A stretch of 64,000 bases of DNA from JAUSIF01 sp963711595 (lineage in GTDB: Bacteria; Pseudomonadota; Alphaproteobacteria; Rhizobiales; Xanthobacteraceae), in assembly GCA_963711595.1 (NCBI GenBank), contig CAVQER010000007.1, forward strand, positions 372,001 to 436,000, in the 5' to 3' direction. Below are positions 42,087 through 51,150 of the stretch, in pieces (the first letter of the stretch is position 1; each line of letters starts with the position of its first letter). The translations under genes and the position numbers were made by a program. The notes beneath the pieces are model-generated. The model saw only the letters and a program-made list of their open reading frames with translations, made no database searches and was not told the origin of the DNA.

Positions 42087-43106
42087 ATGACAAGTCCGAA
42101 GTATCTCGCCGGCGCCTTCGTTGCTTTGGTCGCGGCGGCGATCGTGACCCCTGCTGGCGCTCAGCAGGCGGTGAAGTTCACGCTCGACTGGAAGTTCGAA
42201 GGCCCGGCGGCGCCGTTCGTGGTGGCGATCGACAAGGGCTACTACAAGGCCGAGGGCCTCGACGTGACGATCGACACGGCGGGCGGTTCGCTCGAGCCGC
42301 TGAACCGTATCGCTTCGGGCACCTATGACATCGGCTTCGGCGACATAAACTCGCTGATCAAGTTCCGCGACGCGAATCCGGGCGTACCGATCAAGGCCAT
42401 CTACATGGTCTACAACAAGCCGCCCTTCTCGATCGTCGGGCGCAAGAGCCGCGGCGTCGTGAAGCCGAAGGATCTGGAAGGCAGGAAGCTCGGCGCGCCT
42501 GCGCCGGACGGAGCGTACGCGCAGTGGCCAATCTTCGTGAAGGCCAACAGCATCGACGCTTCCAAGGTCACCATCGAAAACGTGGGCTTCCCGGTGCGCG
42601 AGCCGATGCTCGCGGCGGGACAGGTCGACGCGATTACGGGCTTCTCTTTTTCGTCCTACATCAATCTGAAGGACCGCGGGGTCGCGGCTGACGACATCAC
42701 GGTGCTGCTGATGGCCGACTACGGCGTCAATCTCTACGGCAACACGATCATCGTGAATCCGAAATTCGCCGCGGAGAAGCCGGAGGTCGTCAAGGCATTC
42801 CTGCGCGCCTTCACCAAGGGCATGCAGGAGACCGTGAAAAACCCGAGCACTTCGGTCGATTCCGTCATCAAGCGCAATGACGTGGCGAAGAAGGAAGTCG
42901 AGCTCGAGCGCCTGAACATGGCGATCAAGGACAACATCATGACCGACGAAGTGAAGAAGAATGGCTTCGGCGCGGTCGACCCTGGGCGCCTCGACGCCTC
43001 GATCGAACAGATCGCGCTGACCTTCACCTTCAAGGCGAAGCCGAAGGGCTCCGATATCTTCGACGACTCGTTCCTGCCGGCGGCGGACGCGCGCAAGGCT
43101 AACTGA
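42087..43106 (+). CDS. ABC importer substrate-binding protein, NMT1/THI5-like
   Basis: Periplasmic solute receptor of the NMT1/THI5 family; members bind pyrimidine thiamine precursors, taurine, sulfonates, nitrate or other small ligands, so the ligand is unknown. A signal peptide (about residues 1-25, ending PAGAQQ) precedes FTLDWKFEGPAAPFVVAIDK and the GGSLEPLNRIASGTYDIGFG loop characteristic of the family. GGGAG lies 6 bases before the ATG. It leads a receptor-ATPase-permease operon. No TPP riboswitch motif is visible upstream, which weakens the thiamine reading. Confidence 0.88.
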   Translation: MTSPKYLAGAFVALVAAAIVTPAGAQQAVKFTLDWKFEGPAAPFVVAIDKGYYKAEGLDVTIDTAGGSLEPLNRIASGTYDIGFGDINSLIKFRDANPGVPIKAIYMVYNKPPFSIVGRKSRGVVKPKDLEGRKLGAPAPDGAYAQWPIFVKANSIDASKVTIENVGFPVREPMLAAGQVDAITGFSFSSYINLKDRGVAADDITVLLMADYGVNLYGNTIIVNPKFAAEKPEVVKAFLRAFTKGMQETVKNPSTSVDSVIKRNDVAKKEVELERLNMAIKDNIMTDEVKKNGFGAVDPGRLDASIEQIALTFTFKAKPKGSDIFDDSFLPAADARKAN

Positions 43107-43113
43107 GGGGGTC

Positions 43114-43896
43114 GTGCCCGCATTCGTCGCGCTGGATGCGGTCAGCCACTCCTACGGGGGCGCTGGCGGCACGCTTGCCGTCGAAGGACTAACGATTTCC
43201 GTCGACCGCGGCGAGTTCGCCGCGGTCGTCGGCCCTTCGGGGTGCGGCAAGTCCACATTGATGAAGCTCGCGACCGGCCTGCAGTTCCCGTTCCAGGGAA
43301 CGGTGCAGGTCGCGGGCGAACGCGTGAGCAAACCCGTGAAGATCGCGGGCATGGCGTTCCAGGCGCCAACGCTGCTGCCGTGGCGCACGACCCTGGAAAA
43401 CTTGTTGTTGCCGCTTGAGATCGTCGAGCCGCACCGCAGCCAGATGCGCCGGCGCAAATCCGACTATGTTGCGCGCGCCGAGAAGCTGCTCGCGTCCGTC
43501 GGCCTCGCCGGGCAGGGCGGAAAATATCCCTGGGAGCTCTCCGGCGGGATGCAGATGCGCGCGTCGCTCTGCCGCGCGCTCATCCATGAGCCGCAGCTGC
43601 TCATGCTCGACGAGCCGTTCGGCGCACTCGACGCCTTCACACGCGAGGAATTGTGGTGCGTCATTCGCGACCTGCAGGCGGCGAGCAAGATCACGGTCGT
43701 GCTCGTCACCCATGACCTGCGCGAGGCGACGTTCCTTGCCGACCGAATCTTCGTCATGTCGTCGCGGCCGGGACGCGTCGTTGCCGAGCGCCGCGTCGAG
43801 CTTCCGCGGCCGCGCGATCTGGAGGTGACGTTCAAGCCGGAATTCCAGAGCATCGTGCACGAGCTGCGCGAGCACATCGTAAGGGCACGGCAATGA
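43114..43896 (+). CDS. ABC importer ATP-binding protein (SsuB/TauB/ThiZ-like)
   Basis: ATPase of the same importer, 260 residues from a GTG start 8 bases after the receptor gene. Walker A VGPSGCGKSTLMKLATGL near 42, Q-loop MAFQAPTLLPWRTTLENL near 83, signature LSGGMQMRASLCRALIHEP near 145, Walker B LLMLDEPFGALD near 166 and switch VLVTHDLREA. The TLLPWRT sequence after the Q-loop is typical of the nitrate/sulfonate/taurine class. Its stop overlaps an ATG at 43893 (ATGA) that is probably the real permease start. Confidence 0.92.
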   Translation: MPAFVALDAVSHSYGGAGGTLAVEGLTISVDRGEFAAVVGPSGCGKSTLMKLATGLQFPFQGTVQVAGERVSKPVKIAGMAFQAPTLLPWRTTLENLLLPLEIVEPHRSQMRRRKSDYVARAEKLLASVGLAGQGGKYPWELSGGMQMRASLCRALIHEPQLLMLDEPFGALDAFTREELWCVIRDLQAASKITVVLVTHDLREATFLADRIFVMSSRPGRVVAERRVELPRPRDLEVTFKPEFQSIVHELREHIVRARQ

Positions 43897-43950
43897 GTTC
43901 CCGCGCTCTCAGTTCGCCTCGCTCCTTGGATCTATACGATCGCGCTTCTC

Positions 43951-44664
43951 GTGATCTGGGAAGCCTCGGTGCATCTCTTCCGCATCCCCGAATTCTTCCT
44001 GCCACCGCCCACGGCAGTTGCCCGTGCGATCTACGATTATTGGCCCGCGATCTACCGCAACTCGCTGATCACTCTCTGGAGCACGGTGGTCGGCTTCCTG
44101 CTCGCGGTCGGCTTCGGCCTGCTGCTTGGAATCGTGATCGGGTGGTCGCGCTCGATTTACGCGGGCCTGTATCCGCTGATGATCGGGTTCAACGCGATCC
44201 CGAAGGTGGCGGTGGTGCCGATCCTCGTGCTCTGGTTCGGCATCGGGTTCATCCCGGCCGTGCTGACGGCGTTCCTGATCTCATTCTTTCCGATCGTCGT
44301 GAACGTGGCGACTGGCCTTGCGACGATCGAGCCGGAGCTCGAGGACGTGCTGAAGGCGCTCGGCGCGTCCAAGCTCGACATCATGCGAAAAGTCGGGATT
44401 CCGCGATCGCTGCCGTACTTCTTCGGCTCGCTGAAGGTCGCGATCACACTCGCTTTCGTCGGCACCGTCGTTTCCGAAAGCGTCGCGTCCAATAACGGAA
44501 TCGGCAACCTGATGCTGCAGGCGCAGGCACAGTTCCTCGTTCCGCTGATCTTCGCCGGCCTGGTCGCGCTGGCTGTGCTCGGTATCGTCATGTACTGGCT
44601 GATGGCCTTGCTGGAACGGCGTATGACCGGCTGGGCGCACCGGTCCGGCTTTGCACAGGCCTAG
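43951..44664 (+). CDS. ABC importer permease (5' end probably frameshifted)
   Basis: Membrane subunit of the importer with the EAA-type motif EDVLKALGASKLDIMRKVGI near residue 130 and about six helices. In the readable frame the first start is GTG 43951, inside helix one. The same frame upstream, with no start codon, encodes APWIYTIALLVIWEASVHLF, clearly the rest of that helix. A different frame begins at ATG 43893, overlapping the ATPase stop as ATGA. One extra base between 43897 and 43927 explains both, so the true gene probably runs from 43893. This is the second of three +1 shifts in the window. Confidence 0.85.
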   Translation: MIWEASVHLFRIPEFFLPPPTAVARAIYDYWPAIYRNSLITLWSTVVGFLLAVGFGLLLGIVIGWSRSIYAGLYPLMIGFNAIPKVAVVPILVLWFGIGFIPAVLTAFLISFFPIVVNVATGLATIEPELEDVLKALGASKLDIMRKVGIPRSLPYFFGSLKVAITLAFVGTVVSESVASNNGIGNLMLQAQAQFLVPLIFAGLVALAVLGIVMYWLMALLERRMTGWAHRSGFAQA

Positions 44665-44751
44665 CCGGCGGCAAGGTTAATTTCGCCACGATTGCCGGGG
44701 CTTGTGTTCAGGCTAGAGTGCAGCGAACAAGCCCCGCCGGCCCCCGACGTC

Positions 44752-46527
44752 ATGTCCTTCCTCCGCACCTATCTCCGCGTATTCGCGATGCTCGGCTCCG
44801 AGAAGCCTCTCGGAGTTCTTCTCGCCGCCGCCAACGTCGCGCTCGCGGTGGCGCAGTTCGTCGAGCCCGTGCTGTTCGGCCGCATCATTGATGCGCTCGT
44901 CAGCGCGCAGGCGGCGAACCGCAAGCCGGTGATGGGCGATCTGCTCGTGCTGCTCGGACTGTGGGCGGGCTTCGGGCTGTTCGCGATCATCGCGGGCGTC
45001 ACGCTCGCGCTGCACGCGGACCGGCTCGCGCATCGGCGCCGTCTCGCCGTGATCACGAGCTACTTCAACCACGTGCTGCACCTGCCGCTCGCCTACCATA
45101 GCGGCACGCATTCCGGCCGGCTGATGAAAGTGATGCTGCAGGGAGCGGATTCGCTCTGGGGCCTTTGGCTCTCCTTCTTCCGCGACCACTTCGCCGCCTT
45201 CGTGTCGCTGATCGTGCTTCTGCCGATCGCGGTCTACATGAACTGGCGGCTCGGACTGCTGCTCGTCGCACTCTTGATCGTGTTCGCATTGATCATCGCG
45301 TATGTCTGGCGGCAAACAGAATCCTTGCAGCGCGGCGTCGAAGGCATCCACTCCGACCTCGCGGAGCGGGCGTCGGACGCGCTGGGCAACATCGCGCTCA
45401 TTCAAAGTTTCACTCGGATCGAGGCGGAGGTGTCGAACCTGCGTGACGTCGCGACCCGCGTGATCAAGGCGCAGATGCCGGTGCTGACATGGTGGGCGAT
45501 CGTGTCGGTGCTGACGCGCTCGGCGACGACGATCACCATCATTGCCATCTTCGTGGTCGGCACGTGGCTGCATATCCAGGGCCTCGCCTCGATCGGCGAA
45601 ATCGTGATGTTCGTCAGTATCGCCACGATGTTCGTGGGCAAGCTCGAGCAAGCGGTCGCCTTTGCCAACACGGTGGTGCTCGACGCGCCGCGCCTCGCTG
45701 AGTTCTTCGCAGTACTCGATTCGGCGCCGGACGTGCGCGACAAGCGCGGCGCGATCGATCTCGGCCGGGTCAAAGGGGAAGTAAGCTTCGAAGACGTGTC
45801 GCTGTCATACGACGGCAAGCGTGCCGCCGTCGCCGACCTCACGTTCGACGTGAAGCCGGGCGAGACGGTTGCGATTGTTGGCGAGACCGGCGCCGGGAAG
45901 TCAACCGCCCTTTCGCTCATCCACCGCGCGTTCGACCCGCAAACGGGCGTCGTGCGCGTCGACGGACACAATATCCGCGACGTGAAGCTTGCTTCGCTCC
46001 GGCAGAATGTCGGCGTCGTGTTCCAGGAAGCGCTCCTGTTCAACCGTTCGATCGAGGAGAACCTGCGCGTCGGCAAGAAGGACGCGACGTTCGAGGAGCT
46101 TTCGCGGGCGATCGAGCGCGCGCAGGCGAGCGAATTCATCGAGCGAACGCCTGCAGGGCTTGCCGCGAACGTAGGCGAACGGGGCAGGACGCTGTCGGGC
46201 GGCGAGCGCCAGCGCATTGCGATTGCACGCGCGCTCCTGAAGGACCCGCCGATCCTGATCCTCGACGAGGCGACAAGCGCCCTCGACGCGACGACCGAGC
46301 GGCGAGTGCAAATGGCGCTCGATGAGGTGATGAAGGGCCGCACGACCTTCGTGATCGCGCACAGGCTCGCCACCGTGCGCAACGCCGATCGGATCTTCGT
46401 CTTTCACGACGGCCGTATCGTCGAGCGGGGAACGTTCGACGAGCTAGTCGCGAAGGGCGGCCGCTTTGCCGCGCTCGCCAAGGCGCAATTCATGGTGCCG
46501 GACGCGCGCAAGCCCGCGGCGGAGTAG
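44752..46527 (+). CDS. ndvA: Cyclic beta-1,2-glucan ABC exporter NdvA
   Basis: Half-size ABC exporter moving cyclic beta-1,2-glucan to the periplasm in rhizobia and Agrobacterium (ChvA). The 591-residue protein has six membrane helices in residues 15-300, including FVEPVLFGRIIDALVSAQAA near 37, then an ATPase domain: Walker A GETGAGKSTALSLIHRAFD near 378, signature LSGGERQRIAIARALLKDPP near 480, Walker B ILILDEATSALD near 501. The N-terminus MSFLRTYLRVFAMLGSEKPLG matches NdvA. No glucan synthase (ndvB) is in this window, so the substrate is by homology. Confidence 0.88.
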   Translation: MSFLRTYLRVFAMLGSEKPLGVLLAAANVALAVAQFVEPVLFGRIIDALVSAQAANRKPVMGDLLVLLGLWAGFGLFAIIAGVTLALHADRLAHRRRLAVITSYFNHVLHLPLAYHSGTHSGRLMKVMLQGADSLWGLWLSFFRDHFAAFVSLIVLLPIAVYMNWRLGLLLVALLIVFALIIAYVWRQTESLQRGVEGIHSDLAERASDALGNIALIQSFTRIEAEVSNLRDVATRVIKAQMPVLTWWAIVSVLTRSATTITIIAIFVVGTWLHIQGLASIGEIVMFVSIATMFVGKLEQAVAFANTVVLDAPRLAEFFAVLDSAPDVRDKRGAIDLGRVKGEVSFEDVSLSYDGKRAAVADLTFDVKPGETVAIVGETGAGKSTALSLIHRAFDPQTGVVRVDGHNIRDVKLASLRQNVGVVFQEALLFNRSIEENLRVGKKDATFEELSRAIERAQASEFIERTPAGLAANVGERGRTLSGGERQRIAIARALLKDPPILILDEATSALDATTERRVQMALDEVMKGRTTFVIAHRLATVRNADRIFVFHDGRIVERGTFDELVAKGGRFAALAKAQFMVPDARKPAAE

Positions 46528-46638
46528 CTTGCTCCGCTCATTCCCGTGTCGCGCTGGCGAGCGAAGCGAGCAGCCAGCGCGGCTACCTAAAACAGTCGCC
46601 GCGCCGGACACGTGCCCTGAACCGGGCTCGTCGGCGCG

Positions 46639-46690
46639 GCAAGCGGGAATCCAGCGCGACTGCGAGAAAGGGGTCTGGGTTCCCGCTTGC
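46639..46690. repeat. REP-like inverted repeat between convergent genes
   Basis: A 16-base arm GCAAGCGGGAATCCAG at 46639-46654 is repeated inverted at 46675-46690 with a single mismatch, around a 20-base loop. It sits in the 190-base gap between convergent ndvA and the thiolase gene. The arms resemble the dispersed palindromic elements common in intergenic regions of high-GC alphaproteobacteria. It could serve as a terminator or mRNA-stabilising fold. No second copy is apparent in this window. Confidence 0.5.
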
Positions 46691-46717
46691 GCGGGGACGA
46701 ACGGCGAGCGCGGTGCG

Positions 46718-47887
46718 TTAGCGGAGACGCTCGAGGATCGACACGTAATTGGCGACGGCAGCGCCGCCCATGTTGAAGATGCCGCCGAGCCGGGGGTCTT
46801 TCACCTGCATGTCGCCAGCTTCACCGCGCAGCTGCATGGCCGAGAGTGCGTGCATGGACACGCCGGTCGCGCCGATCGGGTGACCTTTCGACTTGAGGCC
46901 GCCTGAGGGGTTCACGGGAAGCTTGCCGTTCTTCTCGACGATTCCTTCTTCGATCACACGGGCGCCTTCGCCCGGCTTCGCGAGACCCATCGCCTCATAC
47001 TCGATCAGCTCGGCGACCGTGAAGCAGTCATGCGTCTCGACGAAAGAAAGATCGCCGATCTTGATTCCCGCAGAGCCAAGCGCGCGCTGCCAAGCCTCCG
47101 TGCAGCCCTCGAATTTCAGAATGTCACGCTTCGACATCGGCAGAAAATCCTGCGCGTGCGCGGTCGCGCGGAACGCCACCACGGGCTTCCCGAGCTTCAT
47201 GGCGGTGGGAATGTCGGCGAGCACGATCGCGGCTGCTCCATCGGAGACGAGCGAGCAGTCAGTGCGCTTCAGCGGTCCCGCGACGCGCGGATTCTTCTCG
47301 CTCTCGGTACGGCAGAATTCGTAACCCAAGTCCTTGCGAAGCTGTGCATAGGGATTGCCGACGCCGTTCTTGTGGTTCTTGGCCGCGATCCGCGCGAGTG
47401 CGTCGGACTTGTCGCCGTATCGCTGGAAATAGGCATCGGCGATCTTGCCGAAGACACCGGAGAAGCCCGCGGGCGTGGCGGCGTCCTCGGGCAGATAGGA
47501 CGCCTTCAGCAAGATGCCGCCGACCTCAGGTCCCGGCGTCTTCGTCATCTGCTCGACACCGACGACGAGCACGATGCGCGCCTGGCGTGCCGCGATCGAC
47601 TTCACGCCCTGCTGGACCGCGGCGGAACCCGTTGCGCAGGCGTTCTCGACGCGCGTCGCGGGCTTGAAGCGGAAAGCCGGATCGGCCTGGAGCACGAGCG
47701 CGGCGGTGAAATCCTGCGCGCTGAAGCCGCCGTTGAAGTGGCCAAGCACGATCTCATCCACGTCGGCGGCGCCGATCCCCGCGTCGGCGAGCCCCTCGCG
47801 CGACACGCGCACGATCAAGCTTTCGATGCTTTCGGCGTCTAGCTTACCGAATGGTGTATGGGCGACGCCGACGATGCAGGCGGTCAT
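46718..47887 (-). CDS. Thiolase family protein (acetyl-CoA acetyltransferase, SCP-x type)
   Basis: Condenses or cleaves acyl-CoAs. The 389 residues begin TACIVGVAHTPFGKLDAESI; the nucleophilic cysteine is in VENACATGSAAVQQG near residue 87, and the catalytic histidine in GGLKSKGHPIGATGVS near 340. The C-terminal cysteine motif of classical thiolases is not evident, which fits the SCP-x branch. ATG 47887 has GAGGAG 6 bases upstream, so the longer upstream frame is rejected. It is monocistronic by layout and divergent from dacA. Confidence 0.9.
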   Translation of the reverse strand: MTACIVGVAHTPFGKLDAESIESLIVRVSREGLADAGIGAADVDEIVLGHFNGGFSAQDFTAALVLQADPAFRFKPATRVENACATGSAAVQQGVKSIAARQARIVLVVGVEQMTKTPGPEVGGILLKASYLPEDAATPAGFSGVFGKIADAYFQRYGDKSDALARIAAKNHKNGVGNPYAQLRKDLGYEFCRTESEKNPRVAGPLKRTDCSLVSDGAAAIVLADIPTAMKLGKPVVAFRATAHAQDFLPMSKRDILKFEGCTEAWQRALGSAGIKIGDLSFVETHDCFTVAELIEYEAMGLAKPGEGARVIEEGIVEKNGKLPVNPSGGLKSKGHPIGATGVSMHALSAMQLRGEAGDMQVKDPRLGGIFNMGGAAVANYVSILERLR

Positions 47888-48077
47888 GCGCGGCTCCTCA
47901 GAGTTCCCGGCGACTTCAATATAGGCAGGTTGGGCGCGGCCCGCGAGCGCTTTACCTGCCGTAGGTGATCGGGCTAGGAAACGGGCGCGGCAACGCCGGC
48001 GCGTCCTAAATCCGCCACCGTTGACGCGGATTTCGAACTGAACGCGGAAAAGACGCTTGCAGTCACCCTTTGAACAG

Positions 48078-49337
48078 ATGCGGCCGTCGCGACTTTTGCG
48101 CCTCACGCTCGTCGTGACGGGGGCGCTCCTTGCTGGCCAGGCGCACGCCGGCCCCTACCTTCTCGTCGAAGCGAACAGCGGCCGCGTGATTGCGCAATCC
48201 GACGCGGGCCGTCCGTGGTATCCGGCTTCGGTCACGAAGCTGATGACGGTCTATGTTGCCTTCCACGCAATGCGCGAACACAAACTCGCGCCCAGCACGC
48301 TGCTGAAGGTTTCCGCCAACGCGCTCGCGCAGCCGCCAACGAAGATGGGTTTCAACGTCGGCACCGAGCTCACGCTCGACAACGCGATCAAGATGCTCAT
48401 GGTCCGCTCGGCGAACGACATTGCGGTCGTGATCGCCGAGGGAGTGAGCGGCAGCATCGAAGCCTTCGTGAGCGAGATGAACATGGCGGCTGGGCGGCTT
48501 GGAATGACCGGGACGCGCTACGCCAATCCTCATGGATTGCCGGACGAGAACCAGATAACGACTGCGCGCGACATGGCGATTCTGGCGCGTGCCATCATGC
48601 ACGACTTTCCGGAGTATGAGCTCTATTTCCGGATTCCGGCGCTCCAGCTCGGCAAGCGCATCATCCGCAACCACAATCGGCTGATCGATCACTATCCCGG
48701 CGCGGACGGGATGAAGACGGGCTTCATCTGCTCATCGGGCTTCAACATGGTCGCTGGTGCGACCCGTAACGGCAAGCGGCTGATCGCGGTCGTTTTTGGC
48801 GGCTATTCTGCGTCGCAGCGCACGGAAGACGCGGCGAGGCTGTTCGAACGCGGTTTCCGGCGGGATGTGACGCTGTTTCCCGACAGCCATTACGCCCTCT
48901 TGGAGAACGTCACCAATCAGGCGGGAAGTCCTGAAGACCTGCGCGAGCAGATGTGCAACGCCAAGCGCAAGCGGCCCGCCGCGGAATCTGATATCGACGA
49001 CGATGATGAGGAAGACGACGTGCTGGCCGCGAACGGGACCAAGACCGGCGCGAAGACGAAGCAGGTAAAGCAGAGTCTTCTCGTCGACCTTCCGCCCTCC
49101 ATGCTGCCGATTCGCGTCTTCACCGGACCGGTATTGAAACTTCCGGAAATGAATATCGGTACCGCGGCCGCGAAGGAAAAAACGGAGAAGAAGGAAAAGG
49201 CGGCGTCCGCACCGGCGAAAAGCGATGCCAAGCCAAAGGCGGCGACTGCCAGTGCGCCGGCGGCGAAGCCCGCAGCAAAACCCGCCGCTGCAACTCCCGC
49301 ACAAGGTTCGGCCCCGGCGGCGAAGCCGAAGAGTTGA
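48078..49337 (+). CDS. D-alanyl-D-alanine carboxypeptidase (DacA-type penicillin-binding protein)
   Basis: Periplasmic low-molecular-mass PBP that trims peptidoglycan stem peptides. The signal peptide MRPSRLLRLTLVVTGALLAG ends at QAHA; active-site motifs are SVTK (Ser51, Lys54), SAN in VRSANDIAVVI, and KTG in GADGMKTGF. All three are intact. The catalytic domain is followed by an acidic patch (DIDDDDEEDD) and a C-terminal Lys/Ala/Pro-rich disordered tail of about 70 residues replacing the usual amphipathic anchor. ATG 48078 is favoured over TTG 48057. Its stop overlaps the next start as TGATG. Confidence 0.92.
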   Translation: MRPSRLLRLTLVVTGALLAGQAHAGPYLLVEANSGRVIAQSDAGRPWYPASVTKLMTVYVAFHAMREHKLAPSTLLKVSANALAQPPTKMGFNVGTELTLDNAIKMLMVRSANDIAVVIAEGVSGSIEAFVSEMNMAAGRLGMTGTRYANPHGLPDENQITTARDMAILARAIMHDFPEYELYFRIPALQLGKRIIRNHNRLIDHYPGADGMKTGFICSSGFNMVAGATRNGKRLIAVVFGGYSASQRTEDAARLFERGFRRDVTLFPDSHYALLENVTNQAGSPEDLREQMCNAKRKRPAAESDIDDDDEEDDVLAANGTKTGAKTKQVKQSLLVDLPPSMLPIRVFTGPVLKLPEMNIGTAAAKEKTEKKEKAASAPAKSDAKPKAATASAPAAKPAAKPAAATPAQGSAPAAKPKS

Positions 49338-50476
49338 TGAGCGAACCGCCGAAGTCGACCAAGCTGAAGGGCCCGAGCGAGCCGCTGCCGCTTACGGTCG
49401 TCACGGGTTTTCTCGGCGCCGGCAAGACATCGTTGCTCAACAAGCTCCTGCGCGATCCCGAAATGAAGGACTCGCTCGTTCTGGTGAACGAGGTGGGCGA
49501 GATCGGCATCGATCATCTGCTGTTCGAGATTCTCGATGAGAACGTGATGTTGATGGCGAGCGGCTGCATGTGCTGCTCGATGCGCGGCGATCTCGTCGAT
49601 TCGCTCGAGAACCTGATCTACACACTCGACGCCGGGACGTTGACGGTCGTGAAGCGCGTGGTCATCGAAACCACCGGCCTCGCGGACCCGACTTCGGTAC
49701 TGCACGTGCTGATGACGAATCCGCTGATCGTGCAGCGATATCGCCTCGACGGCGTCGTTACCGTCGTCGATGCGGTCAACGGCATGGCGACGCTCGATGC
49801 GCACAGCGAAGCGATGAAACAGGTCGCGGTTGCGGACCGCATCGTTCTCACCAAGACGGATCTCGCGAGCGAGGCAGGCGCATTGCGCGCGCGGCTTGCG
49901 AAGCTCAACCCGGGCGCACCCGTGCTCGACGCGGCAAAGGGTGAGGCGAGCGTCGGTCGGCTCACCGGCGCGGGGTTGTTCGACTCGACGCGAAAAGTGC
50001 CGGACGTCGCGCGCTGGCTCGCGGACGAGGCGGTCGCGTCAGCGGAAAGTGCGCATCACGATCATGGACATGATCACAACGCACCCGCGGGCGATCACGC
50101 TCATCGCCATGACAGCAGGTTCCGCGTGTCCACGGTTGCGACGGATGCTGCGATCCCGGCTGCGACCCTCGAACTGTTCCTCGATCTGCTGCGGTCGGCG
50201 CACGGGCCGAAACTTCTGCGGATGAAGGGAATCGTGCGGCTCGCGGAGGAGCCGGAGCGGCCAGTCGTGCTGCACATGGTGCAGCACGTGCTGCATCCGC
50301 CCGCGCGCCTCGCCGACTGGCCGGATGCAGACCGCCGCACGCGGCTCGTGTTCGTGACCTATGACCTCGAACCGTCGGTGATCCGGCGTTTGCTCGACGC
50401 GTTTCTCGGCACGCCGGGGCCGGACGGCCCGGACAAGGCTGCGCTCACGGAGAACCCGCTCGCGCTTGCGCGCTAG
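49337..50476 (+). CDS. COG0523/CobW family GTP-binding metallochaperone
   Basis: G3E GTPase that delivers metal, commonly zinc or cobalt, to target proteins. Over 379 residues: Walker A VVTGFLGAGKTSLLNKLL near 22, the metal-binding GCMCCSMRGDL (CxCC) near 75, ETTGLADPTSV near 112, LTKTDLA guanine motif near 173, and a histidine-rich loop (HHDHGHDHN through HAHRHD) near 236-257. The C-terminal domain has VRLAEEPERPVVLHMVQHV. Coupling by TGATG to the dacA-type gene is unusual and hints at a link between metal supply and wall enzymes, which is inference. Confidence 0.92.
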   Translation: MSEPPKSTKLKGPSEPLPLTVVTGFLGAGKTSLLNKLLRDPEMKDSLVLVNEVGEIGIDHLLFEILDENVMLMASGCMCCSMRGDLVDSLENLIYTLDAGTLTVVKRVVIETTGLADPTSVLHVLMTNPLIVQRYRLDGVVTVVDAVNGMATLDAHSEAMKQVAVADRIVLTKTDLASEAGALRARLAKLNPGAPVLDAAKGEASVGRLTGAGLFDSTRKVPDVARWLADEAVASAESAHHDHGHDHNAPAGDHAHRHDSRFRVSTVATDAAIPAATLELFLDLLRSAHGPKLLRMKGIVRLAEEPERPVVLHMVQHVLHPPARLADWPDADRRTRLVFVTYDLEPSVIRRLLDAFLGTPGPDGPDKAALTENPLALAR

Positions 50477-50487
50477 CGGAATCGGCG

Positions 50488-51036
50488 ATGTCCTCCGACA
50501 TCACACCCTCTGCCGTGCTCGAGTTCTGGCGCGTCGCCGGGCATGAGCGCTGGTTCAACCCAAATCCCGATTTCGACACGCAAGTACGCGAGCGTTTTTC
50601 CGGCCTGCACGAAGCGGCGGCCGCCGGCCGGCTGAGCGCATGGGAAGAAACGGCGGAAGGCGCGCTCGCGCTCGTCATCGTGCTCGATCAGTTCTCACGC
50701 AACATGTTTCGCGGTACCGCGCGCGCGTTTTCCGCTGATCCAATCGTGCGCGAAGTTTCCCGGCGTGCAATCGCGCGCGGGTTCGACCGCGAGGTCGATC
50801 CGGCAATGCGATCATTTTTCTACATGCCGTTCATGCACAGCGAGAATCTCGCGGATCAGGATTATTGCCTCGAGCTCTTCCGAGAGTCGGGAGACGCAGA
50901 AGGAATCAAATACGCGGAGATCCATCGCGATGCGATCCGGCGGTTCGGACGCTTTCCTCACCGCAACGAAATGCTGGGGCGTAATTCCAGCGCGGATGAG
51001 ATTGCATATCTCGACGCGGGCGGATTCCGCGGATAG
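50488..51036 (+). CDS. DUF924 family protein
   Basis: TPR-like-fold family of unknown function. The 182 residues contain the characteristic VLEFWRVAGHERWFNPNPDF start, the core LVIVLDQFSRNMFRGTARAF near 71 and MRSFFYMPFMHSENLADQDY near 108. It lies 11 bases after the COG0523 gene and is probably the last gene of that operon, since a hairpin terminator follows. Confidence 0.9.
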   Translation: MSSDITPSAVLEFWRVAGHERWFNPNPDFDTQVRERFSGLHEAAAAGRLSAWEETAEGALALVIVLDQFSRNMFRGTARAFSADPIVREVSRRAIARGFDREVDPAMRSFFYMPFMHSENLADQDYCLELFRESGDAEGIKYAEIHRDAIRRFGRFPHRNEMLGRNSSADEIAYLDAGGFRG

Positions 51037-51131
51037 GCGAGAACCTTAACCTTAACCAGTCGTACCGTTTGTCGCCGCGTTGGAAGCGGCGCGACATAGC
51101 GAGCGAGTGGCTTGGCCGCGGTAGCCGCTTG

Positions 51132-51150
51132 AATTCCCGAAGGGAATTTT
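51132..51150 (+). terminator. Hairpin terminator after DUF924 gene
   Basis: A 7-bp perfect stem AATTCCC/GGGAATT with a GAA loop runs straight into TTTTAATT. This fits a small intrinsic terminator about 95 bases after the DUF924 stop, closing the dacA-COG0523-DUF924 unit. The remainder of the 51037-51258 gap is otherwise featureless to me. Confidence 0.55.

Noticed and set aside
44713..45651. Minus-strand 312-codon frame inside ndvA
   Set aside because: Antisense shadow, His/Arg/Glu-rich without conserved motifs; the plus strand encodes an unmistakable ABC exporter.
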